Source: an uncultured Chelatococcus sp.
Lineage (GTDB): Bacteria > Pseudomonadota > Alphaproteobacteria > Rhizobiales > Beijerinckiaceae
NCBI GenBank assembly: GCA_937863995.1
Contig: CALMIK010000078.1
Coordinates: forward strand, 19,691 to 83,690
Length of the DNA: 64,000 nucleotides
Direction: 5' to 3'
Part shown: piece after piece, positions 63,831 to 64,000 of the stretch
How the letters are laid out: the number at the start of each line of letters is the position of its first letter
Numbering within the stretch: position 1 is the stretch's first letter
Program-made: the position numbers and the translations under genes
The notes under the pieces: generated by a model
The model's database searches: none
What the model saw: the letters and a program-made list of their open reading frames with translations, nothing else
Told to the model about the DNA's origin: nothing

Positions 63831-64000
63831 CATCCGCGTGTCCGTTTGAATGATGAGCGTGCCCGCGCATGAGCTGCGGGCGCGCCGATAGCATTCTGCG
63901 GGTTCGCGGGAACGCCTTAACTAATACCATCGGCCCTCATGGTTGACCGACGTGTGCCCATTCCCGTGTCCCGATTGAGGTGATGACGGCGGGCTGCTTG

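Noticed and set aside
63845..63880. Hairpin-like GCCCGC/GCGGGC near the window end as a terminator
   Set aside because: Arms are short, and no T-run follows on either strand.

Overview
The window reads as an alphaproteobacterial chromosome segment, most likely from a member of the Hyphomicrobiales (Rhizobiales). The evidence is high G+C coding DNA with AT-rich intergenic islands, a GTTC-N7-GTTC LexA box in front of an imuA-imuB-dnaE2 cassette, an RpiR-type regulator next to inositol genes, dispersed palindromic repeats of rhizobial character, and many periplasmic-binding-protein ABC transporters. No rRNA, tRNA, CRISPR array or intact insertion sequence was seen.

Layout. (1) 1-14745: an inositol/sugar-acid catabolic and uptake locus. 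On the minus strand are an RpiR/SIS regulator and iolD, which is cut by the window edge. On the plus strand are an aldehyde dehydrogenase, an HpcH/HpaI aldolase, a 2-hydroxyacid dehydrogenase, an iolG-like inositol dehydrogenase, a second Gfo/Idh/MocA enzyme and an L-arabinonate-dehydratase-like IlvD/Edd enzyme, followed by a ribose/inositol-type ABC transporter. Three intergenic sites share one 35-bp architecture (ATTGC-N15-[G/A]CAA-N6-TTGC) and probably form the regulon of the RpiR protein. (2) 15059-16788: an orphan AAA ATPase with a hairpin over its ribosome-binding site, and a barstar-like protein. (3) 16862-22350: the SOS mutagenesis cassette imuA-imuB-dnaE2 with its LexA box, then a decayed IS481-type transposase. 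(4) 22755-28496: a citE / mmgE-prpD / acyl-CoA dehydrogenase / maoC operon divergent from a caiB-type CoA-transferase. This gene set matches, from memory, the itaconate-degradation (rip/ict-ich-ccl) locus of Pseudomonas. (5) 28612-40547: a methyltransferase, a LysR regulator, a complete branched-chain-type ABC transporter (Liv-like), an aldehyde dehydrogenase, an SDR, a zinc alcohol dehydrogenase and a class I fumarase/mesaconase-like enzyme. Together with (4) this suggests uptake and breakdown of a branched C5 or related acid or alcohol. (6) 40635-45506: prkA-yeaH-spoVR (minus), a conserved stress/starvation kinase module. (7) 46006-52041: an RcnB-like protein, a YncE-like beta-propeller, and ahpC-ahpF-oxyR with an OxyR half-operator. 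(8) 52199-57558: two unrecognised proteins (the first very Ser-rich), then a minus-strand three-gene operon of coiled-coil proteins (TelA-like, DUF6384-like, Gly-rich tail) of unknown function. (9) 58009-62960: a glycan-modification operon of Gfo/Idh/MocA oxidoreductase, ATP-grasp enzyme, DegT-type sugar aminotransferase and a polysaccharide-biosynthesis protein with GT-associated repeats. The window ends with another unrecognised protein whose N-terminus loosely resembles that of the Ser-rich protein.

The least understood parts are the coiled-coil operon at 53981-57558, the sugar/ATP-grasp operon at 58009-62960, the proteins at 52199, 52894 and 63129, and the hybrid catabolic loci.
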